Position numbers and translations under genes: made by a program
In this document: piece by piece, positions 1 through 9,518 of the stretch
Position numbering within the stretch: position 1 is the first letter of the stretch
Layout: each line of letters begins with the position of its first letter
IMG/VR virus record: IMGVR_UViG_3300007542_000221
Coordinates: 1 to 21,824 of that record
Strand: one strand, 5' to 3'
From: a virus
DNA length: 21,824 nt
The notes under the pieces: generated by a model
Seen by the model: only the letters and a program-made list of their open reading frames with translations
Told to the model about the DNA's origin: nothing
Databases searched by the model: none

Positions 1-2008
1 CGGGAGTACGGATAGTTTTAGCAGTCATATAAGCATATGAAGGATTCTCATAACTGCCGCCGGGAATAATCTCGGAACCGCCCTTACCAGCACTGAAATA
101 TTTCCTAAACTCTTCTACACGACGTTGCTCGTACTGCTCAAGATTGATATTACTCAAGCTGTCTTGTTGGTCTTGTTCCCCGAAAATGTAGTCAAGACCA
201 TAGCCGTCGTTCTTGCCCTTTTCATAAGTCTCACCAAAGGTGTGCTCTACAACAGATAGGTTAAGCCTGTTGGAGCGGCTGGCGTTATGAGCAAAAGTGT
301 TCTTTTGGCTGCCCTGACGGCGACCGAGCGGGTCCTGTGGGTAGAACTTCTCTAACTTGCTGAATACAAAGTGAATACCTAGATCAAGCAGGTTCTCCAA
401 ATCCTTAATGACTTGTGGGCTTATTCTGCCGCCATTTATCTCAAACTGGTTTTCGTAGTATCTCTGTAACTCAAGGTCCTGACCAGCAGGGGATAAAGCA
501 CTCAAGAAGACTTCATAGGTTTGAGCGGTTGTGAGCAGTCTGTCTGCTACATTTATATTCTCTCCGTCGATATTAGCACTGATTGATTTAATATCTTGGG
601 ATAGGAGTCCTGTCCTTGTATCAAATACTTCTTTGTTGCCGACCAAATAGTCGTAAATCAACTTGGTGGATCTCTTTAGTCCGTATATTGTGTTGATTAG
701 TTTTCTCATCATTTCTGGTGAGTTGTCGGCGACTGTACATTTAGCACTGTACTGATAGGTTCCGTTGATCTGATTATTAGCGTCGTCAGGTGTTCCGAAG
801 TCATCATAGCCTTCAAAGAAGCTTATCTTGAAAGAATCCAAGTCACTTGGAAGTGATATGCTGACGTTCTTTACGTCCTTCACTGGAGTTGTAGCAAAGA
901 ACTCGTTCGGACCTTTATCAAAATGCTTTCTGAAGACTTCTACGGAAACAACAGAAGAAGGAGTGTCTGGTGAAATACTTTCTCCGCCAGCAATCAATAT
1001 TCTAGCCAACTCGTCGTTTTTATAAACAAATGGGAACAATCCATTCTTAGCCAAGTATGACTGGACGTCAAAAGCAAAAACAAACCTATGGTTGTCTTCT
1101 GTGTCCCTTGAAAGCCAGAAATCTGAAAAGAAGTTGTCCCTCTTTAGGACTTTGTTGAGTTCGTAGTTCTTATCTTTCTGATATGTTGTGAAGAGTTCCT
1201 CGGCTTTTTCTGCGATGTTTGTATATCTCTTTACCGCAATGTCGCTTGGAAGTTCCTCAATGGTTCGTAGTTTATCAGCGTCTGGTGAGGCTTCTACGCT
1301 CTCCTGCTGCATCCCGACAAATGGCTCCTCTTTTGAGGGAGACAAATATAAAACCTTATCACCCAAAGGAGTCAAGGCAGAAATAATAGAAGTACCAGTG
1401 TTGATTGTGAAGTTATCTTCTGGGTCGTCCTTAAGGAAGTTGGGCACAATCGTATCGTAAGCAAAAGCATAGACTGAAAGTTGTTCCAAATCCTGCGTAG
1501 TTGTTGGGAGGTCAATGCGAATAAGATCCAACATAGCCATTCGGTTCTTGAGATTGACTACAGCCTCGGACATTGGAATATCATAGATTATAAGATCTTT
1601 TGCTACTGCTGCACCATCTCCAAAGATAGAAACCCTATTAGTGATGATTAAGTTGCGAGCCTCCATGTCGGTAGAGACAGGAGAGAATGGGCTGGAAGAC
1701 TTGAGATACTCCTCTTCGCTCATTATAGACTGTTTTAAAAAGTTGTTGTATTCGTGACTAGTCACACCTTCAAGATTCAAACTATCAAACTCATTGTACC
1801 TTTGTGTTATAAAATCAACAACTGCTGCTGATTGCTTTGTCAGAGAAACAACAATTCGCAAGTTGATATTATCTAATATAGCATTATCACTAGACAGATT
1901 AACAGCAGAGGATATAACAAGACTGTTGAGAATATTTTCTGTATTCTCGTCCCTCTGCCTCTCAAGAACTAGTGAATCAATTTCTATGTTAGATACTAAT
2001 TTCGTCAT
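1..2008 (-). CDS. Putative phage virion structural protein, C-terminus cut by window edge
   Basis: The frame opens with ATG at 2008-2006 and reads without a stop to the left edge, giving 669 residues of an unfinished protein. I cannot name it securely. It starts MTKLVSNIEIDSLVLERQRD, is acidic and mixed helical, and has no signal peptide or membrane segment. The middle (about nt 700-760) reads YQYSAKCTVADNSPEMMRK followed by a predicted helix with the pattern LINTIYGLKRSTKLIYDYL. This resembles a segment I recall from structural proteins of marine phages, where a 'YQY' strand precedes a helix. The gene begins 6 nt after the stop of the 307-aa gene. The only ribosome-binding signal is a weak purine run (GGATAATAAGAG), so translation is probably coupled to the upstream gene. 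Its position downstream of the wedge genes suggests a tail or baseplate component, which is inference. Confidence 0.85.
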   Translation of the reverse strand, partial: MTKLVSNIEIDSLVLERQRDENTENILNSLVISSAVNLSSDNAILDNINLRIVVSLTKQSAAVVDFITQRYNEFDSLNLEGVTSHEYNNFLKQSIMSEEEYLKSSSPFSPVSTDMEARNLIITNRVSIFGDGAAVAKDLIIYDIPMSEAVVNLKNRMAMLDLIRIDLPTTTQDLEQLSVYAFAYDTIVPNFLKDDPEDNFTINTGTSIISALTPLGDKVLYLSPSKEEPFVGMQQESVEASPDADKLRTIEELPSDIAVKRYTNIAEKAEELFTTYQKDKNYELNKVLKRDNFFSDFWLSRDTEDNHRFVFAFDVQSYLAKNGLFPFVYKNDELARILIAGGESISPDTPSSVVSVEVFRKHFDKGPNEFFATTPVKDVKNVSISLPSDLDSFKISFFEGYDDFGTPDDANNQINGTYQYSAKCTVADNSPEMMRKLINTIYGLKRSTKLIYDYLVGNKEVFDTRTGLLSQDIKSISANIDGENINVADRLLTTAQTYEVFLSALSPAGQDLELQRYYENQFEINGGRISPQVIKDLENLLDLGIHFVFSKLEKFYPQDPLGRRQGSQKNTFAHNASRSNRLNLSVVEHTFGETYEKGKNDGYGLDYIFGEQDQQDSLSNINLEQYEQRRVEEFRKYFSAGKGGSEIIPGGSYENPSYAYMTAKTIRTP

Positions 2009-2014
2009 CTCTTA

Positions 2015-2938
2015 TTATCCGTCGTTTTCGCCGTTTGTATCAAAGTTGATAGCACCTGGTGTTATATCGCAAAGATCTACTGGATTTCTATCTACTTTTC
2101 TGCTATAGAGTGTTGAGTTTGTTGGCAAGGATATGCCCACGATTTCATCATCTACAGAAATATCTAAAAAGAACTCAACATAACTTTCATCAAGAACTGG
2201 GAAGTTATTATTTATATCTTCCTCTGTCCCATTGATTGTGTTAGCTAAAGTATAAGGGTCAGCCTGAGTTGCTAGGATGTCTCCCTTTTCAGACCTGTCG
2301 TTAATAAATCCAAGTGATTTGATTAAGCCATCGGTTCCTGAAACATAAACCTCTATATCAAAGTTTCCGTTTCCTTTGAATATTGTATTGAGTTCCTCGA
2401 TATCTAGAACAAACTTATCAGTGCTAACAAGAGTTAAGATTGTTTCCTCAGAGTCAGGAACTGGAATGCTTTCATAATCTATTTGTAATGTAGCACTCAT
2501 TTGTGGTATGGTATTGCTAGCATTGTATTGAACGCCTTCGTGAAATCCGACATCACTTAGATCTAGGACATTCACCTTCCAAGCTGGATTGTATGTAGAG
2601 TTTGGGTCGCTGCTTCCCAGCATTCTGTAAAAAGCGGCGTTCCACTCATTATTTTGAGAGAAATCGTCTTGATTTCTTGCGGTAGCTAAAGAAAAAACAG
2701 AACCTGGTTCTGAAGAGAACCTGGACAACGTCTGTAGTCTTGGTGTTTCATTAGAGATTCTATTGGTTACCTGATTCTGTGTTTCAGTTATGCTGCCATA
2801 TTCCCCATCATAGAGAATAGAAGTATCATAAAAAGCATAAAATGCTGGGGATAGAGTGCCACTAGCGAACTGTTGTCTGCCGTATGGCGTGAGTTCGATG
2901 TTGATTACTTCTTCTTTTTGATTGAAAAAACGGACCAT
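2015..2938 (-). CDS. Conserved phage structural protein, 307 aa, function unknown
   Basis: Complete 307-aa protein. The N-terminus has a recognisable signature: a short MVRFFNQKEEVINIELTPYG opening, then FYAFYDTSILYDGEYGSI at about residues 33-50, then TQNQVTNRISNETPRL at about 53-68. I recall this pattern (start with FFN-KEE, then YAF-D--ILYD, then QN--RI--ETPRL) from small conserved proteins in tail clusters of marine phages; no biochemical role is known to me. The rest is acidic and beta-rich, with IDYESIPVPDSEETILTLVS in the middle and an acidic C-terminus ending GENDG. There is no transmembrane segment. It sits 23 nt after the giant 2179-aa gene and 6 nt before the next gene. A GAGGA sequence 10 nt upstream supports the start at 2938. 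The tail or baseplate role rests on context. Confidence 0.92.
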   Translation of the reverse strand: MVRFFNQKEEVINIELTPYGRQQFASGTLSPAFYAFYDTSILYDGEYGSITETQNQVTNRISNETPRLQTLSRFSSEPGSVFSLATARNQDDFSQNNEWNAAFYRMLGSSDPNSTYNPAWKVNVLDLSDVGFHEGVQYNASNTIPQMSATLQIDYESIPVPDSEETILTLVSTDKFVLDIEELNTIFKGNGNFDIEVYVSGTDGLIKSLGFINDRSEKGDILATQADPYTLANTINGTEEDINNNFPVLDESYVEFFLDISVDDEIVGISLPTNSTLYSRKVDRNPVDLCDITPGAINFDTNGENDG

Positions 2939-2948
2939 ACCCTAAATA

Positions 2949-2953
2949 TCCTC
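2949..2953 (-). promoter_or_regulatory. Ribosome binding site of the 307-aa gene
   Basis: GAGGA on the minus strand lies 10 nt before the ATG at 2938, inside the 23-nt gap. It supports that start. A nearer ATG-like frame in the same gap runs into TAG after five codons. Confidence 0.6.
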
Positions 2954-2961
2954 ATACATTA

Positions 2962-5900
2962 TTATTTGTTGCCCGCTTTTTCGTCTATGGTCTGTTGGGT
3001 TAGCTTTGCCTCAGTTTCCTCGTACTCTTTTTCAAGATCTGGGCGGAAGCCAACTTTAGAGTTAATCTTGACTGACTCAATCAAGGAGCAGTAATCATAA
3101 GGCCAGTTATAAGTTGGGCTGTCCAAGGAGTGCTTGGAAATGTAAGCATTCTTAGCAAACTCATCTCGGTCGCCGAGGATTCTATCAACCTGATCTTCTG
3201 GGAGACCCTGAAGAGTCATAAACTCTTTCGCATTATCATACCCAAGAGCATTTGGTCCATCAACTTCTTCAATGATCATTTCAGCATAAGTTGAGTAGCC
3301 TTTTTCTTTTACCTTGAAGACTAGCCACTTAATCTCTGGGAAGAAGCCTTGCTTACAAGCCTTTTCGGCGATGTCCAATAGGTCATATCTTGGGTTGCCG
3401 TCACGAACTGCACCGAGGTTGATCTGCTCTTTTAAGACCTCTGGGAACTGGGTTGGTGTATCTTCTACATTATCGCCAGGCATGTAGTGGTCAATCGCAG
3501 AGAAACTGAAGTTCATTCGTCTTGCTAGATCGGGCATAATACCTTGCCAGATATCGGCTAGGTCTTGCTTGGTTAGTTGAGCAGTGTGTTCCATGAGATA
3601 GACAACAGGTATTTGTTTTATGTCTTCCCCTGAAAGTATCTCGTCGTATTCGTCGCCGCCAAACGGGTTGATTGTGTCGGCAACCGTTGGGTAGCCCTTT
3701 GGAACGAGACCTAGGAGTTTCTGTGCGAGAACTGGTGGTAATGAGTACTTGGTGAAGTTCTTGCGGAACTCTTTGATTTTTGGTCCCAACTCTGTTGGTG
3801 AAGCCTGAAGTGTGATGAGTTTTGGCTCGCCATTCTCATCAAGGTAAAATGGTAGGGCAACGACTGCTTCTGATATAGAGTTTTCATTGTCTTCTGCAAG
3901 TTCGCCGAGCCTCTTGGCTTTCTTGGGGTCGAAGCCTTTTCGTATAATCTCGTCGGGGTCGAAGCCGCAAAGGTCTGCTAGAGAAGTCACTGTTCTGTTA
4001 GAATCAATAACGTATTTTGGCACCTTACGAACGTAGTCATAGCTGCCTACTGTGCCGACCATTGCTCCTGAATATACCAAACTGGCGATAAGGTCGTATT
4101 CTTCGTCTTCGTCAGTTGGAATATCCTTGATATACATATAGACGCCCTCACCTTCGTCGGGTGTGGAGCCGTATTGGTGCCACATACCTTGAGCAGAACT
4201 TGTGAATTCTGAAGGGTTGACAGAAGATGAAAAGTTGTAATCCACTGTTGTAGAAGCAGGGACCCCTGGTGTAGCATCTGCACCGCCAGCAAAAGGAGAC
4301 TGGGTAATGTAGCCTAGCGTGACTGTATCTCCAGTTAATGCCTTCCCGTTAATCCCTGTTCCACCAACATTATCTGTAAGGACCACTATTGAAGATAAAG
4401 AATCCGATACAAATGGTGTTACATCTATTTCTGCATTACTCAGAGCTAGAGCAACTGATGCTGAGAGAGCTTGCGCAACTTCAGGATTACCTGAAGAGCC
4501 TGAATACCCTACCTTATAATCTGTTGCGCTTGTCCTAGATGGACCAACTGAAGCTGCATCAAAAGTGAAAGTAACAGTTACTGTACTAGTTTCAATGACT
4601 AAGTCAAGTGTGTCGTAATCAGCAACAAGACCTGCTGCCATAGTTGCTGAAGCAGTAGCATAAGCAACTGGAACTGCCGGCACGGCTGGGGTTCTTGTGA
4701 TACTTGGGAAATCTAGAATTGGACTTTCCCACTTAGGCATGATTGTCCATTTATTAGGATCTACTGATTTATATGAAGACCCTGCTGAAGTTGGGAACTC
4801 ATTGTCTATGTTGATAGAGGCATCAATGTCCATTCTGTTGAGCCAAGCACGATTCCACTTATAAGCAGGTGTTGTGTTTGTTGTTATGGTGTTTCCGTAA
4901 GCATCGACATAAGAGCCTGATGTAGCATCATAGTAACTTCCGCTTTCATTGAGGAAATCTACAAAGACTTCACCACGATCATTGTTTAGGATTTCTTCTA
5001 GTGTATATTCTTCTTTGTCCCCCAAAGGCATGAAGGTAATACGAGCCAGTGAAGGTCCGTAGTAATATGGTGGTGTAAATGGAGCGAACTCACCACGGTG
5101 TTTAGGCCAAGCAGAACCAGAGGGTACCCAGGAGCCAGAGGCCTCGGCAATTTCCCAAGGCTGGTAAATATAGCTTGTGTTAGTTGCTGGACCAAAAGCT
5201 GCTGGGTTGCTGTACATATTGAACTGATCAGTCTTCATTAGACCGATCTCCATCATGTAAGCCTTTTTAGGATCAATAGTTACAGTACGAGCAGCGGCTG
5301 TAACTTCTTGAGAGCCCTTGGATGGGCTGCCGAATTGAGATACAAACTTCGTGAGTTTCCCTGGAGATCCAAACTTATTCTCCTTTGTCTTCAAGAAAAA
5401 TTGTGGAACATTAGCAAGGAAGTTAGATACTGCTTTTTTGTAAAGATTGTTAGAATCTATCTGCCCTTCAGTGAAAGACGCTGTAACATCTAGGTGAAGG
5501 AATGTGTTAATATCAGACATCACTGTTGCCAATGAACCAGTTGTGGTGCCTAAATCAGCAGTTAAGTAATCTTCAGGTGCCAAAATAGACTCAAAAGGAA
5601 GTCTGTCTGCCCAGAATAAAGCATTTACATCTGGATCGGTCCAATCAAAATCTTCTCTATTTCTTCTTTGTCCCCCTGGGATTGTACCTGAAACATCAGC
5701 AGCACCAGTTAAAGCACCGTAGAGGCTGCCGAACAATGGGTAGCCAATCTTATAGCCTGGATATATTGGATCATAAACAACAGTATTTTGCTCGACATAT
5801 TGTCCTTCATTTCTTGTTACCCTGCGGATTGGATAATCAACAGCAACACCAGACTTGATGGAGTTATACATGATGCCTGGTGCGAAGTATGGTCTTAATA

Positions 5901-8900
5901 ATGTTCTCCACTGACTATGAGCACCAGCCTCAGAGCCTGTAAATTGTGCAGCAGCACTATAGGATTGGGAGAAAAGTGTTGATATTTCAAGGGTTCTATT
6001 CATTGGATAGAATCCATCGTAAGGCAACAACTTCATAATCGCATCAGAATTTATCTCAAAGTGACGAGGATAATCATTAAAAATAAAATTGACATCGCCC
6101 TTATCATATGTCATAAAGTCAGATAAGAACTCCATATTATCCGTAGTAGAATACCTTGTGTAGAAGTCTGTGTTCGTTCCGTCAAAATTATTTGTATTTG
6201 CTCCCGTGATTTCTAGTGAGGAAGAAATCGCTGTGAACAGTGTTCGATTGGTCTTAAACTCGGATACATGCTCGCTTACACGATACTCTGGAATAATTGT
6301 GTGGGCCTTGCCTTTAAGTCTTAGTTCGGCTACCCACTGGTCGTAACTATTATAGAATGGGTAAACCTGAGTAGCCAAGTCCCCTTTGTTTTCTCCATCG
6401 ACAAATCTTCGCTCAGAAGCCGCTGTCCAAGCAGGACGAGAGAAAGGCCCACCTGGAATACGGGGCTCAACAGATGTAGTAAGGGTGCTGAGAGTTCCTG
6501 TAGCAAAAGCAATGTTATAAACATACTGAGAAGATACTGTATCGGCTGTTAAGTAATAACTGCGACTACTTGTGACATACAGCGGATTACTGTCCGTTGT
6601 ATAATCTATCACTGTCCCGTAATGAGTCATCATAAGCTCACCACAAGCGGTAGTTGATTGGTCAGCCAAGATAACAGAAGCCGAATAGGTTCCTGTATTG
6701 AATGCTGACCCAGCATATGTATCGGACAAATCAGACCACAAATAAGAATCCATTGGCCATATAGATGCAGTGCCTGGGCCTGTTCCTTGAGGTGTCGAAG
6801 GGTTAGAAGGATTGTAAGGCAACTGTTCAGACCTCTGGATGACATATCCTTGAGAAGTTGTGAATGGAGCAGTCAATCTTGGGACTTGTCTATTGTCTCT
6901 TGCTTCAATTGTGGGAGAATAAAAAAGAACATCAAAATTGCTATAGAAAGTTGTTACAGTTTCTATATCAGCATCATTCTTCCAATAAGAGTTTGCAAAC
7001 GCTAAACGAGCACGACTTCCAGAAAGGTAGGTGTTTATTTCTCTTGGGAAGATTGTCTCGTTGTATGCGAACATTTTTATCATATTCACGCCATTTAGAG
7101 TGCGAGATGAGTCACTATTTAGTTGTTCCCGCAATGCTTCGTATGGTCGCTTGATTTTGTTGTGAGCAAACTTAAGATCGCCAGCAAGTTGTCTGTTAAG
7201 TTCTCGGTTCGCAAAGCCCATCAAAGAGTTGCCATAACTGTATTCTAGATTAAGCGTAATCTTGTTGTCAGTTGTCTCTGAGGGGGATCCAATAAATGTC
7301 TCAATCTGATGGACGAGTGGCTTATATCGAGAGGTTATTGGAGGCTCAATAAATGCTTGAGAATAATAGTTTGTTATTGTGTTCCCGGCTTGATCAGTAG
7401 AAGTTCTTGACTGGGTAGAATCTAAATTATTAATCGCATCCTTAGAGACAACCTCTTCAGGAAGGAGTTCATAAAGATTATTCTTTCTTAGGTATCTTGC
7501 CGCATTTTTGTATTGTGTTGCAATCTGTGACCAGGGTGCATTATATGGATTATCTGACCAGATATAGTATGTATTTCCATCAGTCCAGGTGAAACCACCA
7601 GTCCCAGGATCAAATAAACTTGGTGCGTCCGCAGTAATATTTGTTCTTGATAGAGTGATATCTTCTGGATACTTTGAACCCGAAAGAACATAGTTGCTAT
7701 ATGTATTTGTGTCAGACCCAGATAAAGCAAAGAACCACTGAGTACTATCACCCGCTGGAACTGGTCTTGTCACAAAATAAGCATCATAAACTGTCCCTGT
7801 TACGAATGTACTACCAGAAGCCTCTACTCGTTGGGTTTGGTTTCTTTGTGTTTTATGGACTGAAGCGACTGTTGTGCTTCCTGGCTCAAAACCGCCAAAG
7901 TCTGTATGTGTAGCAAGTTGCTTAATGTATGGATTCCGTACAGGCAAGTTGCGGAATGGAAGAGCATTATTAGATGAGAACTGATCAGATGCTACATCAC
8001 GGAACTGCTGCTTAGAATCTACCTTATCACCTGGAGCAGAGAAACGATTCACAATGATTGTCTCGTTAATCTTTCTGGAAGTGATCTGACGAGGTGCGGG
8101 GAAATCTGCCGAACCAGTTAGTCCCAGTGTCCTACGGTCAGGCGTTGTCACGAAAGCACTTGGTGTCTGATAGCTGTAGTTATCTGTGTTATAAGCCAAG
8201 TCCATGTTGGTTGCGGCTCGGTTAGCACCTTGAACAACTTCATAGTTTCTGACGTAGTTACCAACTACACGAACACTATCGGATGTAAATAATGTTTTTA
8301 TGTTCCTTATATTTACGGGTGCTTTGGCTGCCTGTCCTCGTAAATATTGACCCCTTGGGTTAGCTCCAGAAATCGCATCGATTGTGGCGGATGGTGCCTT
8401 ACCACCTGCAAAAGCAGCGGTAGATCCATAAATGCTAGATATAAGAGATCCTGCAAACTCAATCCCATTCACTGAAGGTCCTGGAATCCTAGAGGATACA
8501 AATATCACCGCACCAGAAGAATAAGGTTCAACAAAGATGCGGAGACCCTGTGCTGTGATAGCAGCATTTAGACTATTCTTGAGGGCGGTTGCTACATCAC
8601 TTACATTTAGAGCATCGGCAATACCCGAAACACTTTCAGTGCTTTCATCTATATTCACGCCAATATCAAAGCTAGTTATAAAACTGACGCCGTCTAAATC
8701 TAGAGTGACCTCTTTGCCGTCATAGTTTGCTATATCAAAACCGCCGCCGATGTCGATTGTTATTGAAGCTATAGCAAAACCACCATCCAATGATATAGAA
8801 AACTGCTCTTTTCTTTCGCTTGTTCTCAATGGTGCATTGTGTCGTGCCTGAATACCGCCAACATATCTTTCAGTGAAAGGTCCCTGAAGTGGAACCTCTC

Positions 8901-9501
8901 CGTTGTATGGCTGTATTTTATCGTTATGAAGATTTGCAAAATCTACATCTGTATAGCCTGATGATGATAGGAAAGATTGGTACCCTGTATTGACGCTTGA
9001 ACTAAATGCACTGAAGGGAAGTACTTGTTCCCCTACATAAGTTTGCCCATCTATAGTTGCCTTTACAGATAGTCTCTTTTTTAAGTTGGGATACAACTCA
9101 TCAGTTATGTTTATCTCTTGCTCAAAGTCACCAAATGCAATATTTGTTAAACGATTCTTTTTATTGAAAGGTTGATTACTTCCACCTTTTATAGATTTGT
9201 TTATTTCCGCATCTAGATTATAAATTCTTCTTTTATCTGATTCCCTCTGAACCTCACGTTGAGCAGACTGTCTTGTGTATAAAACATCGCCAGACGAAGA
9301 CAAAGGTGCATCGTATCTCTCTGCGTTTTCTTTCCACCAAATAGCGTTCTTACTCTCATCAGAATCTATTGGAGCGTGGTTAAGAGCCCAACCGTGAGAT
9401 CCCTGTAGGTTTAATCTTGCTTTACTTCTCTGGTTAGATCCGCCTATAACCCTTTTTGATGGTTTTGGTGGAGCAGAGTTTATAATAGTTTTATTAGCCA
9501 T
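2962..9501 (-). CDS. Giant conserved phage tail/baseplate structural protein (2179 aa) with duplicated beta domain
   Basis: Complete 2179-aa protein, the largest complete gene here. Several blocks match my memory of a conserved giant structural protein of marine phages: an early IWWKENAER (about residues 54-62); EVPLQGPFTERYVGG with QARH after it (about 200-220); NETIFPREINTYLSGSR (about 812-828); FLANVPQFFLKTK (about 1357-1370); and a C-terminal NWPYDYCSLIESVKI (about 2130-2145). Between these lie long Ser/Gly/Thr/Tyr-rich beta stretches. Two related insert domains of about 120 residues occur at roughly 247-368 and 1621-1738. Both have a V-A-AL helix motif, an NG---G turn and an F-GG end. 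The second sits between TPAVPAVPVA and TPGVPAS segments. The last 350 residues are helical and charged. There is no signal peptide and no catalytic motif that I recognise. Position after gp6 and the LamG protein suggests a peripheral baseplate or fibre-connecting protein; T4 gp7 or gp10-type roles are possible but unproven. Confidence 0.93.
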   Translation of the reverse strand: MANKTIINSAPPKPSKRVIGGSNQRSKARLNLQGSHGWALNHAPIDSDESKNAIWWKENAERYDAPLSSSGDVLYTRQSAQREVQRESDKRRIYNLDAEINKSIKGGSNQPFNKKNRLTNIAFGDFEQEINITDELYPNLKKRLSVKATIDGQTYVGEQVLPFSAFSSSVNTGYQSFLSSSGYTDVDFANLHNDKIQPYNGEVPLQGPFTERYVGGIQARHNAPLRTSERKEQFSISLDGGFAIASITIDIGGGFDIANYDGKEVTLDLDGVSFITSFDIGVNIDESTESVSGIADALNVSDVATALKNSLNAAITAQGLRIFVEPYSSGAVIFVSSRIPGPSVNGIEFAGSLISSIYGSTAAFAGGKAPSATIDAISGANPRGQYLRGQAAKAPVNIRNIKTLFTSDSVRVVGNYVRNYEVVQGANRAATNMDLAYNTDNYSYQTPSAFVTTPDRRTLGLTGSADFPAPRQITSRKINETIIVNRFSAPGDKVDSKQQFRDVASDQFSSNNALPFRNLPVRNPYIKQLATHTDFGGFEPGSTTVASVHKTQRNQTQRVEASGSTFVTGTVYDAYFVTRPVPAGDSTQWFFALSGSDTNTYSNYVLSGSKYPEDITLSRTNITADAPSLFDPGTGGFTWTDGNTYYIWSDNPYNAPWSQIATQYKNAARYLRKNNLYELLPEEVVSKDAINNLDSTQSRTSTDQAGNTITNYYSQAFIEPPITSRYKPLVHQIETFIGSPSETTDNKITLNLEYSYGNSLMGFANRELNRQLAGDLKFAHNKIKRPYEALREQLNSDSSRTLNGVNMIKMFAYNETIFPREINTYLSGSRARLAFANSYWKNDADIETVTTFYSNFDVLFYSPTIEARDNRQVPRLTAPFTTSQGYVIQRSEQLPYNPSNPSTPQGTGPGTASIWPMDSYLWSDLSDTYAGSAFNTGTYSASVILADQSTTACGELMMTHYGTVIDYTTDSNPLYVTSSRSYYLTADTVSSQYVYNIAFATGTLSTLTTSVEPRIPGGPFSRPAWTAASERRFVDGENKGDLATQVYPFYNSYDQWVAELRLKGKAHTIIPEYRVSEHVSEFKTNRTLFTAISSSLEITGANTNNFDGTNTDFYTRYSTTDNMEFLSDFMTYDKGDVNFIFNDYPRHFEINSDAIMKLLPYDGFYPMNRTLEISTLFSQSYSAAAQFTGSEAGAHSQWRTLLRPYFAPGIMYNSIKSGVAVDYPIRRVTRNEGQYVEQNTVVYDPIYPGYKIGYPLFGSLYGALTGAADVSGTIPGGQRRNREDFDWTDPDVNALFWADRLPFESILAPEDYLTADLGTTTGSLATVMSDINTFLHLDVTASFTEGQIDSNNLYKKAVSNFLANVPQFFLKTKENKFGSPGKLTKFVSQFGSPSKGSQEVTAAARTVTIDPKKAYMMEIGLMKTDQFNMYSNPAAFGPATNTSYIYQPWEIAEASGSWVPSGSAWPKHRGEFAPFTPPYYYGPSLARITFMPLGDKEEYTLEEILNNDRGEVFVDFLNESGSYYDATSGSYVDAYGNTITTNTTPAYKWNRAWLNRMDIDASINIDNEFPTSAGSSYKSVDPNKWTIMPKWESPILDFPSITRTPAVPAVPVAYATASATMAAGLVADYDTLDLVIETSTVTVTFTFDAASVGPSRTSATDYKVGYSGSSGNPEVAQALSASVALALSNAEIDVTPFVSDSLSSIVVLTDNVGGTGINGKALTGDTVTLGYITQSPFAGGADATPGVPASTTVDYNFSSSVNPSEFTSSAQGMWHQYGSTPDEGEGVYMYIKDIPTDEDEEYDLIASLVYSGAMVGTVGSYDYVRKVPKYVIDSNRTVTSLADLCGFDPDEIIRKGFDPKKAKRLGELAEDNENSISEAVVALPFYLDENGEPKLITLQASPTELGPKIKEFRKNFTKYSLPPVLAQKLLGLVPKGYPTVADTINPFGGDEYDEILSGEDIKQIPVVYLMEHTAQLTKQDLADIWQGIMPDLARRMNFSFSAIDHYMPGDNVEDTPTQFPEVLKEQINLGAVRDGNPRYDLLDIAEKACKQGFFPEIKWLVFKVKEKGYSTYAEMIIEEVDGPNALGYDNAKEFMTLQGLPEDQVDRILGDRDEFAKNAYISKHSLDSPTYNWPYDYCSLIESVKINSKVGFRPDLEKEYEETEAKLTQQTIDEKAGNK

Positions 9502-9512
9502 TTAGTAACTAG

Positions 9513-9518
9513 TTCCTT
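9513..9518 (-). promoter_or_regulatory. Ribosome binding site of the 2179-aa gene
   Basis: AAGGAA on the minus strand lies in the 26-nt gap after the stop of the 1222-aa gene. Spacing to the ATG at 9501 is 11 nt, slightly long. It is the only Shine-Dalgarno-like run in the gap and supports this start. Confidence 0.5.

Noticed and set aside
828-1460. Short plus-strand open frames opposite the left-edge gene.
   Set aside because: They are antisense to a long minus-strand gene with coherent protein sequence and show no recognisable domains or ribosome binding sites.
5390-5430. A second copy of the gpI-like 'LK-K' segment in the 2179-aa protein (FFLKTKENKFGS) related to FILKSKGNEKAV of the 1222-aa protein.
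   Set aside because: The likeness covers only a few residues with different spacing afterwards, too little to claim homology by eye.
6787-7154. Overlapping plus-strand open frames of 72 and 96 codons inside the 2179-aa gene.
   Set aside because: They are shadow frames antisense to conserved coding sequence, with low-complexity, non-protein-like translations.
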